DNA of 64,000 nucleotides, taken from NCBI GenBank assembly GCA_003024785.1, contig PUQB01000001.1, positions 2,471,431-2,535,430 of the forward strand. The letters run 5' to 3'. This document shows, one piece after another, positions 12,511 to 22,851 of the stretch (position 1 is the first letter of the stretch; every line of letters begins with the position of its first letter). The notes beneath the pieces are model-generated. The model saw only the letters and a program-made list of their open reading frames with translations, did not search any database and was not told the origin of the DNA. Made by a program: the position numbers and the translations under genes. Source of the DNA: Selaginella tamariscina. Its lineage: Eukaryota > Streptophyta > Lycopodiopsida > Selaginellales > Selaginellaceae.

Positions 12511-12900
12511 CATGAAGGTTGATCCGTTCCGTGGGCTTGTCGTGCATGATATGATGTGGATTCTTTGGTTTGTGTGTATGTGTTTGTGCGAGGGAGAGTG
12601 TGTGTATGTCAGAAAGATTTTTGCATCTATGGGTGTGTGTATGCATGTTGGAATCGGAAGGACGGGGAGACAGTGATTCAGGTGTCTTCTCTTGTTAGCA
12701 GACAACACTCAGTTTCTTAATAAGCTTTTACTCTGCAGAGGCAACTGTGACAGTGGAATATCTGAAATTTCTGTAGTTGAGCGGAACCCTGAACCAGCAT
12801 GAGCTGTTGGATGTTCTTCTTGTGGGGGACAAGTTTCTTGTTGGAAAAGCTCTTGAGAATTCCTTTGAACGTAGACTTTGCAATACAATTATGCAATCTC
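12511..12900 (+). pseudogene. Truncated BTB-BACK gene fragment
   Basis: The sequence matches intron 1 and exon 3 of the BTB-BACK-MATH genes at 13717 and 31451. Positions 12738-12900 read as the LLDVLLVGDKFL segment but contain a TAG after LKFL and a deletion that removes the CCIEACLE part. There is no BTB exon 1, exon 4 or MATH region. It sits head-to-head with the kinesin start, 69 bp away, so it might also have contributed promoter sequence. It is clearly non-functional as a protein gene. Confidence 0.8.
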
Positions 12901-13716
12901 GTGTAGGAATGAATAACTAAGTATATGATGCAAAAATGAAATTTATAATAATTATAAATTAATGATAATATTTGATTTTGATGAGCAAGTAAAATTACTT
13001 GGTTTACACACACATATATATTGTTTGATTGATAAATTATAATAATATATAATGATTCAGTACTATATAACTGTTGGCTCATTCCGATTTGTTTTTAGAA
13101 TTATAATTTTGTTAGTTTTAAATATAGTTTCAAAAGTAATAACTAATAAATATGTAATTATGTAGTGTATTATTCTAATACAAATATATATATTATTATG
13201 ATACATACATATGTCTATTTGTATAGTATGCTTGCTTGTAGTTTATCTCTATACATATGATATAATATGTATATTTTATATGTTGAACCATATATAATTA
13301 CATACAATTATGTATACACTTAATACTTGCTGTTTAACAGCTTCATATATAAAAATCATACTCGTGATTATTCATGTAGGGTTTAGGGTTTAGGATTTAT
13401 ACCCATGATAAAAATATAATAAGAAGGTAGCACCTCCTTTCCTCTTTATGCGTATCTTAAGAAATTCTCTGACAAACACACACACACACACACATATATA
13501 TATGACATAAGTGTTGTAAAGTTTTGATTATCGACTTGAATAGGAACCACCATTATTTGTTAAATATTGTCTCGGACTTATAACTTGGGACACCTATACC
13601 AAAATATTAATAAATGTATTGTTAACATATTAAATGTTTTAAGAAAAAAATAATAATTTAATATTGTGGGCGAGCCTCTGTTTGTAGGGTTCGATCGAGG
13701 GAGTGAATCTGGAGCT
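12901..13716. other. AT-rich flank shared with other BTB copies
   Basis: No gene. The block 12905-13345 (TAATGATAATATTTGATTTT, GTAAAATTACTTG and TACTTGCTGTTTAACAG) reappears inverted at about 29165-29560. The stretch around 13520-13600 (GGTTTTGATTATCGACTTG-type sequence) reappears inverted at 31600-31650 and 50035-50085. A telomere-like GGGTTTAGGGTTTAGG is at 13378-13394 and a CA/TA run is at 13477-13502. Confidence 0.7.
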
Positions 13717-15305
13717 ATGAAGGGATTTCCAGGCTTTGGCTTCAACGATGAGCGGTTTTCCGATAAGGTCCTTCACCTGGTCCACTGTGGTAAAACGGAG
13801 AAAATTAATATCAACTCCTTGACCTTGTCCCAGCATAGTGATTTCTTCAAGAAGGTTTTCTCCGTGGGCTTCCTGTGTATGAAGAGTGCATGCGTTTATG
13901 TGTGTATTCTGGTTCGAGTGTGTGTGCATGTGTGTGTGAGAGAGAGAAAGAACATGTGTGTGTGTCTCTTTTGGTCTTCAAGAAAGTTTTGTGCATGTAT
14001 GAGACTGTGTTATGCATGCTAGCTCTCACTCTGGCCTAATATATGATATAAACAGCTATTTACGAGTGGAACGGAGGAAGCAAACGGAAGGGAACTGCAA
14101 GTCCAAGCAAACAGTGATTCAGGTATTATTCCTTGCTTAAAAAAACACCCAGTTTTAACAAGCTTCTACTTTGCAGAGGCAACTGCAACCATCGAAGTTC
14201 TAAAATTTATGTACCTTGGAGAATTGAACGGAACCCTGAACCAACAGGAGCTGCTGGATGTGCTTCTCGTGGGGGACAAGTTTCTATCAGAGTGTTGTAT
14301 TGAAGCTTGCTTGGAAAAGCTGTTGACACTCCCTATGAGTGTAGACTTTGCAATACAATGTGTGGCTCGGTTGCCTTCAACAGACGCCGTCAGCCCTCTG
14401 AAAGCTGAAGCTGAAAATTTCTTTCTGCAGAATTTCAAGGTTACAAACTCAAGGTACAAATACTGTGTGTGTGTGTGTGTGAAATTGTATTGATAAACTA
14501 TGTCTGTGTGACATGTGAAGTGATGTAAGAGGTTTACCTGTTGGTGTTTTCGACCTTCTTGTGAAGAAGAAGGCCATCGATGTAAACAAAGTTCATAATG
14601 TGGCCATGAGCTGGGCAGATGAATCCTTTACCAATGAAAGCGAGAAAGTGCAAGCTCTCCATGAAGTACTCCCGCACATCAACTATTGGGACATGCCCGC
14701 GGCGGACCTAATGCACATCTTTGAAACCAGCTCTCGCCAGGAGTATGGCTACATGTGCGTGCCAAGTTTGGCACATGGCTTCGTCGTGAAGTTTCGGAAG
14801 ATTATGAATCTCCAAATGCAGAAGTATTTTTCATGGAAGATGAAGAACTTCTCTACTCTAACTGGCAGCATAAAATCAGATGTTTTCCAGGCTGCAGGTG
14901 CCGAATGGTACTTTGTTATTGTTTTATCATTGTGCAGAAAGCTTTTAACGACTTACAGGGAACTCTCTGCTTGGAAAGACTCTCCCCCCGGTGGCTACTT
15001 GTCTTTGTTTCTCAAAGCCGTCACAGATACAACTCTTGGACATACCTGGAATGTTGAATTAAGCATTCCGAAGGCGACAGAGAAGTATGCCCGCGGTAAA
15101 AACAATTTGTATATAAGCTTGATTTGTGATTTATATGAATTCATCTGCAGCTTACCAACATAAGGTGGTTGATGAGTCTACCAGATTGTCTGGAATTGAT
15201 CAATTTATTTCGCTGGAGAAAATACGACATGGTGGTTATTTGAATGACGGTACTCTTACGGTAAACCTTTCTCTTTCCATGGTTCGCATGGCCAAGGAGT
15301 TTTAG
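13717..15305 (+). CDS. BTB-BACK-MATH protein, probable CUL3 ubiquitin-ligase adaptor
   Basis: Domains run BTB, BACK, then MATH, the reverse of the usual plant MATH-BTB (BPM) order. Exon 1 (13717-13852) gives the start of the BTB fold (FSDKVLHLV, SQHSDFFKK). Exon 2 is about 14056-14122. Exon 3 (about 14178-14453) completes BTB and enters BACK (LLDVLLVGDKFLSECC, MSVDFAIQCV). Exon 4 ends at 14907 with the MATH opening FSWKMKNFSTL and GAEW. A 51-bp intron (14908-14958) follows, then GGYLSLFLKAV. The last exon begins CTTACCAACAT and ends LSMVRMAKEF at 15305. All joins read by eye keep the frame. BTB binds CUL3 and MATH usually binds the substrate. I chose the ATG at 13717 because it is conserved in the copy at 31451. 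Upstream in-frame sequence is not recognisable. Confidence 0.8.
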
Positions 15306-15747
15306 ATGTTTGATCTCCTTTTGTTAATAAAACATGTTGACGCGTTTGGTTATATAACTCACAAGTCCTTTTATAAAGTCTTTCCCGCCTATTTAAATTC
15401 AATTCACGTTCTATAATATTAGTTGGACATTTTGAAAAGCTATACTATATGATCAAACTTCATTTTGAAAAGCTATACAATGTAATCAACTTCATTTTTC
15501 AGACAAATATTCATACATATATATATGTATGTGTATATATAAGCCAAGGTACCAATCTGTAAATTTAATTTCCAAGCTACTTACTAAACAATGTATACTT
15601 TTTATTTTAATTATTTTATTATTTGCTTATAATTTTTATTATATATTTTCTTATGAATTTGGTTTAGATGTACTACTACGTGTGTGGATGTAAGAGTATA
15701 TTATATAAATACATATAAATAAAATTATATACTTATTTTTGGTTTGC

Positions 15748-15802
<55 letters not shown>

Positions 15803-16737
15803 ATACAATATCTCCAGCTAATATTATAGGAGGGCAGATTTTGTCCATCTGTTAGTGTTAACTTTGCAATCTCGTGTTTGTATAGGAATAAATAAGAATG
15901 TCTTTATGTGTGTGTGAGTGAGTGTGACTGTATGTATTTGCGAATGTAAATCAAATTTATATTAATTATTATAAGTTAAATTGATTTTGATGTACGAGTA
16001 AAATTACTTGTTTTACACACACGCGCATGCACATATATATATTGTTGATCGTCCAGAGCAAAATAAATTCTAATGATTTAGTATTATATATAACTGCTGG
16101 CTCATTCAGATTATTTGTATTAGAATTAAAAGTATTGTAATTTTTAAATAATCGTCAACATAATTTCAGAAGTAATCACTAATAAATATGTAGTGGATTA
16201 TTCTAATACAAAATGTGTGTGTATCTCTCTCTCTATGTGTGTGTGTGTTTGTATATGTGTCCAACCCGATGGACACGGTGATTGTGCATTTCTTTTTCAA
16301 ACCATCCTTTAAATATATAAGACATAACAGTTGTTTTAGAGGTGAAACAACAATATGTTTGTTAAGAGTCATCGTTAGAGAAATACCTTAACAAATGATT
16401 TGTCATGCTCCGTTTGAAGGCTTCTTTCATGTCCTGACTGATGCCCTTCCCTATTTATAGGGATTTGAGATAAAGGAGACAAAAGGATGGGCCCAAAAAT
16501 TAGACATCTAGATTCAAACATAGGTGTAAGAGTTCTCCACTATGGCAATTATGGAAATTGAATTCCACTTTTGTTAGGGCCATAATCTCCTTGTTTGTTA
16601 AATTTGTTCCAACGGCAACGATACCAAGAACACTATTTGGCACTTGAGAAACATTAAAAAAAATTATTAAGAATGTAAAATGTTTATTGTAAAAAGTATT
16701 AGGGTTTTGGTAAAATGTGAGACTAGTTAGTAGTTAG
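15306..16737. other. AT-rich flank with microsatellites and duplicated blocks
   Basis: A TA run followed by a GA run lies at 15750-15803. The block 15570-15640 recurs at about 38770-38825, and 15940-16160 shares motifs with 12900-13100 and 38970-39060, marking duplicated BTB surroundings. Around 16380-16620 there is non-AT-rich sequence of no recognised identity. No gene was found. Confidence 0.6.
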
Positions 16738-17110
16738 TACTAGGGGCCTCCGCACCCACTTTTTATTTTTGAATGGAACTTTTCAAAAAGTTTTTTGGGT
16801 TTTAATATTCATTTTGCACCGGTCAAAAAAGTGGAATATACCAATATCTTTTTGAGTTTACTTTTTAAGTATATTCTTTTAAAAGAAAAGTTAAAAGGTA
16901 CCAAAAAAGATTTCAATCTGCACTTAAATTAAAAGATTCTCTATAAAAGTGCCTCTTGCACACAACCCCTTTTAAGTTAAAATTTTTTGGATTGAAAATT
17001 CAAATTCAAATTTCAAATTTATATTCAAACTTAAACTCAAGAGCGGCAAGCAATCCACTGAGCAATTGCATTTTGCACCACTTTCCCCTCATCCGTCTCG
17101 GGTGCTCTCT

Positions 17111-18400
17111 CTACATCCTCCTCCTAGTCCTCCCCAGCATCCTCTCTCGCTCCGCAAGCAAAGCCTCTGCATCGGTGTCCTTGAAATCAATGAGCAAGTT
17201 GTGCAAAATGCAACAACTTGCCCAAATGTTGGGCATGTTTTCCACGCTCATCGCCTGTTTGTAATCTACGAACCTGAACTTCTGCTTGAGCAGGCCGAAA
17301 GCATTCTCCACGACGACGCGAGCCTTCCTATGTTCCTTGTTGTAGTTCACCATGATCGCGGTTGATCCGGCTCCATCTGAAATACACCAAACTGAATATT
17401 GAAAATGAAGATTCACACAACTATACCTTTGTATGGCGTCATGATCTGTGGTCGGAGCTCGTATCCCTGGTCTGCGACAAAGTACGGCTTCACCCTCTGG
17501 TCGAAAAGAATCACCTCGGGCTCCTCTAAAACTTCTCCATGCTGAAGCTGGCCGCTGATGGAGCTATTCCTCCAGACCCTCATGTCATGCAAGCTCCCTT
17601 CATACACACAAATAAGTAAAGACGAATGCAACAAATAAAACAAGTACCTGGCCACCCAGCATAAACATCGATGAACCTCTTGCGAGCATCAATAATCGCT
17701 TGCATGACAATTGAGTAGTCGTTTTTCTTATCGTAGTAGTCCATGCCGCTGCCCTTCGGCTGGTTGATCAGAAAGTGAGTGCAATCGAGAGCCCCGACCA
17801 CATTCGAAAGTGTCGTCCTCTTCACCCTCTAAAACTCGGTTGCTGCACTCACAATCTCCTCCTCAGTCTCCGGAAGCTTGATCACATACGCGAAGACCAC
17901 TGTGATTGCCGCGCAAGTGTCCAACAAGATCTCGGTGAAAGTGGACTTCCCGATCGCGTACAACTCGGAGATGGTCTTCACGTCTGAGCTGTGGATCAAC
18001 TTGTGGAGAGTCGCTGCAACTCGAACTCGGACCGGAATAGCAACCGGTAGTGGGTATTCTGTCGCTGGATCACCGGTGCTAGTTTCTCGCACAGAAAGTC
18101 GAAGCTGCTACGAGACATCATCAGCATCTCGTACCACCTCTTGTCGTCGTAGAACTCGCACATGAAGATCGGAACCAGGTGATCGATCTCGGCTTCACCC
18201 ACCACTCACCCTCCTTCATCAACATTGTCCTTGCGGCTGCTCCAATCTGGTCCAGATGTTGCTGGTACAGCGGCATCTCCTCGTCCTCCTCGTTGTCATC
18301 GTCTTGTAGTTCTCGGAGTTGGGCGCTCAAGGACTCGACAAGCATGTTGAAACTTGAAGGCCGGTCAATATGAGCGACAAGATGAACATCAACAGCTGAA
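17111..18400 (-). pseudogene. Harbinger transposase (HARBI1-like DDE nuclease), decayed
   Basis: A DDE_Tnp_4 nuclease that cuts and pastes the element. Reading from about 18400: an acidic N-terminus (DDDNEEDEE), a helical region (FYDDKRWYEMLMMSR), AATLHKLIHSSD and the catalytic core. The likely triad is Asp in GALDCTH (about 17785), Asp in YFVADQGYEL (about 17480) and Glu in RVVVENAFGLLK (about 17300). LHNLLIDF follows the Glu, as in active relatives. Two GT-AG introns are likely, near 17590-17645 and 17390-17430. Damage: a TAG after SAATEF (17829), where relatives have a codon one base different (probably CAG), and one-base shifts near 18050 and 18205. Confidence 0.9.
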
Positions 18401-18488
18401 ATAACAACAAAAACATTCATCTCTTAGAAACCAGCTTTTCTAAATGCAAGTACATGCTCCACTCTTCTACTCTTTGTCACTCGAGTCT

Positions 18489-20173
18489 TCATCTTCCGGA
18501 GCTGTAGCATCTTCTGCAGGAGCCGAGGGTGGAGGAGGAGGCAGGAAGAGCTGCTCTACCTTGCATCGGCTGGCCAAACACATCCCCCAACTTGAGAATG
18601 ACTAAGCAAAGAGCAAGGTGGCATCTGCGGTCTTTTGAGCAATTTCCAACGTCCTCTCGAACTGCTGCATCTTCATCTCCCGGTTCTTCTTCATGTTCTT
18701 GCTCACATCTCGCTGCTGCTTTGCAAGGCATCCGCCACCGTGTCCTTTGTCTTCTTTCCTTTCTTCTTCCCCGTGCTCCCGGCCACTGAGTCTCCATCAC
18801 CACCAACCTGGGTTTTTGAGCTCGGGTTTGCAGCCCCGGATCCTGCACTCGGGTTTGTAGCTCGGGATTCCAAACTCGGGTTTGCAGGCTGAGATTCCGA
18901 GCTCAAGTGTGCAGGCTCCTCTCGGGAAGCTTCCGGCTCGGTCTGATTTGGGAGGTTGGACTCGGGTTCCCTGGTTTCAGGGTTCCCGAGTTGCTTGTTG
19001 GTGCTCCAGATTGCCGAGCTGATGAAGAGTTGAAGATGTTGCGGGGCGTGATGACGGCTCGATCCGCCATCCACTCATCAAAGGCCTCAAACACCTCGTA
19101 CTTGAACACCTTGGGCAGCTTGGCGTTGGAGGCCTTCTTCTCCTCTGTCATCATCCAGTAGCTCGGGCCTCCTCCGGTGTGCTTGGCATGGTAATCCTTG
19201 ATCTCCCTGTAGTGGCAAATAGTTCGATCCCACTTGCTGTTGACTTGAGGCCCGTCCCGCGGCACACCGGTCTCCTGAGCGAGTGTAGCAGCCAACTCAG
19301 CCCAGTGGTTGCATTCCCGGAGGTGAGAGATGCCATCTTGTCGTCTCGGTATCGCTGCTCCTGCTCTTTCTTCAACCGGACAAGGGTGATGGTCTCCTTG
19401 GTGGTCCAGTTCTTGCCCCGAGTAGAGTCATGTGCCATCGTCCTGTTCTTGCATGCAGCTAAGCTACTAATGGAAAGAGAGAGAGATACATACCTCGTCA
19501 TCGTTTGCTCCGGTGGCGGTTGATCAACTCTGCCTCTCTTGCGACGTCCACGAGTTCCAGCTGGTGCTTTTCTTCGGCGTCCAGCTGCAGTGGGAGCTGG
19601 AATGAAAGAAACCAAAAAATATGAACCTGATTGATCAGCAAGTTGAAGTTCATACCTGTTTGATCAAGCATGATCACGTCGGATCATCACCAACCTGCCG
19701 CTGCTGCATCCTCCTTGCCACTTCCGCTTCCACACTCAATGCTGCATCCCGACTCCATTGGGATCCGCCCGTTGCTCCGGATGAGGCACACTTGGAGCTC
19801 TGGGAATGGGAAGCCTGGGAAGCCCGAGAAGCTCCCGGGAATGCTCCACTTGGAGCTCCCGGGAATGCCCCGCCACCTTGAGCGCCTCCACTCGGGCTCC
19901 CCGGATTGTAGCTCGGGAATGCCCCAGGCGGGAATACCCCGCCACCTGATGGAGCACCACCTTGAGGTGGCGGGAATGCCCCAGGCGGGAATGCCCCGCC
20001 ACCTGCTGGAGCTGGAGCAGCACCTCCATAGGGCTCCCGGGATTGTATCCCGGGAATGGAGCTGCTGGAAACCCCAAACCTGATGATGCCGGTGATGCCG
20101 GTGATGCCGGAGAACTCGAGTAGCCGGAGAAGCCTGTAAGATCCATGGATCCGGCATCTAATCGTCGCTCCAT
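18489..20173 (-). pseudogene. SANT/trihelix-like accessory protein of the Harbinger element
   Basis: The second gene of the element. Harbinger accessory proteins help the transposase enter the nucleus and bind the ends. The N-terminus near 20173 is low-complexity (Ser/Pro/Ala-rich, with repeated HSREL- and GYSR-like segments arising from a GC-rich tandem repeat at about 19820-20040). A basic patch (GRRKRGRVDQ) follows, then the SANT-like domain: KNWTTKETITLVRLKKE at about 19410, then KWDRTICHYREIKDYH at about 19230. The frame shifts once within the domain, near 19290-19330. A Ser/Pro-rich tail reaches about 18500. Transcription would run into the transposase gene. Confidence 0.75.
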
Positions 20174-20282
20174 CCTCCCTGAATCAATCTGGAGATGGCG
20201 AGATGTGCGCCGACCCCATTTCTCAAGAACCCTAAAAAAAAAAGCTGATGTGTCGCCATGGCAGGAAAAAAGTGACTTTTAA

Positions 20283-20365
20283 AAATAAACGTCCTCCAGA
20301 GGACGTTTATTTTTTGAGGGGAATCTTTTATTTTTTTGGCATATGCTTGAGTATATGCCAGAAAT
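20283..20365. repeat. Subterminal hairpins of the Harbinger element
   Basis: The arm AAAATAAACGTCCTC is followed after two bases by its exact reverse complement. Just beyond, GGCATAT and ATATGCC form a second stem around a short loop. Similar AT-rich repeats continue to the right end. Subterminal repeats often serve as transposase binding sites, but that role here is inferred. Confidence 0.8.
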
Positions 20366-20528
20366 AAAAGAATCTTTTATTTGGGTGCAGAACCAGCCCT
20401 AAATGTAAGATTCCTTTTATTTTTTTAGCAGAAAAGTAAGCTTTTCTTTTAACTCTGGTGCAGAACCAACTTTTGCACTTTTTTGGCCAAAAAAGTGTCA
20501 AAAAAAATGGGTGCGGAGGCCCCTACTA

Positions 20529-20902
20529 TACTTCAAAGTAATTTATCATATAAAATAGACATTTTGATCACTCAGGAAAATTCTACGAGAATACTCAAAG
20601 TAAGTTAAAGTAAATTAACTTGAGCAAGTCTAGACCACTTGAGTGACTCTAAGAAACTAGGAACTAAAACATTTCACAGTCCGAAAAATTACATTTCTTT
20701 TATTAATTAAAATTGATTCTATCCATGACACCTTGATTTCCCAATGTATCATTGTATAGCTCATTTTATTATTATAAGTTTTTATTAAATTATTATGTTA
20801 AGTTTCTATTTTTATTTAAAAAGATAAGTTATAAACTAATATATCCTCCCAATTGATATTGCTAGTATTTTATATTAGTTTTTCCAAAGGGTTTTTCAAA
20901 CT
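20529..20902. other. AT-rich spacer between transposon and BTB relic
   Basis: About 370 bases of AT-rich sequence with no reading frame or repeat that I could identify. Confidence 0.5.
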
Positions 20903-21312
20903 TTGAGATAAAGCTATGTATCAATCTTGGCACACACATGTAGCCATACTCCTAGAGAGAGTGCTGCCTTCAAAGATATACATTAGCTCCCACGTGGGCA
21001 TGTCTTCATAGTTGATATGTGGGAGTACTTCACCAAGAGCTCACTCTCGTTGGTATAAAGGTCTCATCAACCTAACTTATGGTCACGTCGTGAACTTTAT
21101 TTATTGATGTTAAGAAGGTTGAGAACACCAACATGTAAACCTCTGACATCACTTCACATGTCACGCATACAGTGTGTCAATACAGTACTACACACATATG
21201 TACCTTGAGTTTGTAACCTTATTTTGTAGAAAGAACTTTTTCAACTTTAACTTTGAGAGAGCTAACGGTGTTTGTTGAAGGCAACCGAGCCACACATTGA
21301 ATTGTGGATAGT
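20903..21312 (-). pseudogene. BTB-BACK-MATH gene fragment
   Basis: On the minus strand the sequence parallels the copy at 29892-31451. It includes the end of exon 3 (BACK, near 21235-21310), the intron with the short ACACAC stretch, and the first half of exon 4 (near 20905-21160, matching the YGYMCVPRL region). Several small insertions and stops (for example within the KKKAID segment) break it. It ends abruptly at both sides, with no exon 1 or MATH end. It lies between the Harbinger element and the gypsy relic. Confidence 0.85.
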
Positions 21313-21329
21313 CCTTAACCATTCAAAGT

Positions 21330-22851
21330 GTGTTTAGTATGACCACAGATAAGCTATTGGAACACATCATATTCAAGAAGGGCATCATAATAGACCTAAG
21401 GGTGGTACCAGAAATGCCAGATCCCCAAAATGTTACTAAGTTCATGTGGTTCTTGGGGAAGGTAAGATTCTATTGTAAGTTCATTAGGCAGTACACTAAC
21501 ATGGCCCAACCAATGACTGAGCTACTTGCAAAGAAGACACCATACAAATATCGATAGCGAGTGTTTGAAGACATAAAGTGTCAACTAGTGGAGGCACTCA
21601 TTCTCATTCCACCCAATTAGAATCGACAATTCCACATACAAACGTACAAGTCTAACATGGTAGCGGGTGCCATTTTATCACAAGAAGATGAAGTGTGGAT
21701 GTTGTGCCCCATCACATATGGGAGCCAGCTCATGACACCAGCCGAGTCTAACTATTTAGTGACGAATAAAGAGTGCCTGACAGTGATCTATAGAGTCTTA
21801 AAGTTTCGCCATTACTCTCGGGCAACCACTTTGTGTTGATCATGGACCACCACATCTTACTGTAACTAGCGAGGTGGATCCTCTTATTGTAAGATTTTGA
21901 CTTTATTGTGATCCACAAGGCAGATAAACTATATGTCTCTCTTGATCTCTTGTCTAGAATACCGAGCGGCAAGTGACCCTAATCTGCACCGCTACTTGAC
22001 ATACCAGTTGTCAACCTCTCTGAAGCAACAGTGGAACAACACGACCCGTCAAAAATCAACATGTTGACAGATGACACAGGGGTCTCAGAGTGGCAATAAT
22101 CGATACGTCACTACCTCAACGAGGGATTTAACATACTCTTAAGGATGTCCCCCAACCGTAGATGCAGCCTCACTCAAAGCACCTTGACATTTCAGTTAAT
22201 AAGAGACCAACTATATAAGCAGGGAGAGACGACATTCTTTGGAGATGTCCCTGGGAAATCCCTAGGATACTCGGGGTAGCACATGCGATACTAGATGCTA
22301 GACACTTCAGAGGGGAGAAAACAATTAGGAAGATCCTGCATATGGGATTATGGTTACCAATGATCTTCGAAGATGCCACAAGAATAGTGAGGAGTTACAA
22401 CGATTACTAGTGGATCAGTTGATTGACAACCAGCCAAGGTGTGGAATACCACCCATCAATAGGGATGTTGGCGTTTGAGAAGTGGGAGTTAGACTTCATA
22501 CGATTGATCAATTTGAAGGCCCACCCAATACACTCCAGGTACAATATGGTGGCAACAGATTACACCACGAAGTGGGTAGAAGAAAAGGCAGTTAAAAAGG
22601 CAACAACGGGGCAAACGACCAAGTTCATTTATGAGAATATCCTGACGAGGTCCAATTGTCTACTAGAGCTAGTGTTGAACCAAGGGAGCCACTTCATCAA
22701 TGAAATGGTCTGCAAGCTGGTTAGCACGTTCATCATCAAGCATTGCATGTTAACGGCTTACTACCCACAAGGGAACAAACATGTAGAGTCCACCAACAAG
22801 ACATTAGTGACTATCTTTAAGAAGCTTTTCCACAACAAACCCCAACGGTGA
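21330..22851 (+). pseudogene. Ty3/gypsy retrotransposon pol relic (RT, RNase H, integrase)
   Basis: Pieces of a gypsy polyprotein in order. 21350-21560 is the end of reverse transcriptase (VTKFMWFLGKVRFYCKFI resembles the usual FLGL..YYRRFI segment). 21640-21840 is RNase H-like (SQEDEVWMLCPITYGS, ESNYLVTNKECLTVIY). 22330-22850 is integrase (WELDFIRLI, then VLNQGSHFINE, then TAYYPQGNKHVESTNK), where the Asp, Asp and Glu of the core are visible. Stops and small deletions interrupt it throughout. No LTRs were found for this relic. It is old and inactive. Confidence 0.85.

Larger units (their letters stand above)
16743..20523. mobile_element. PIF/Harbinger DNA transposon, 3.8 kb
   Basis: The ends are perfect inverted repeats: GGGGCCTCCGCACCCA at 16743 and TGGGTGCGGAGGCCCC ending at 20523. 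TACTA flanks both sides (16738-16742 and 20524-20528). PIF/Harbinger elements usually duplicate three bases, so the five may be a three-base duplication plus shared sequence. Inside, a DDE transposase and a SANT/trihelix-like gene lie in tandem on the minus strand, the two-gene layout expected of this superfamily. Poly-pyrimidine and hairpin-rich sequence lies next to both ends. The reading frames carry stops and shifts, so this copy is probably non-autonomous. Confidence 0.95.

Noticed and set aside
19687-20157. Histidine- and Arg-rich frame opposite the SANT gene start
   Set aside because: Generated by the GC-rich GGGAATGCC tandem repeat. No family resemblance.
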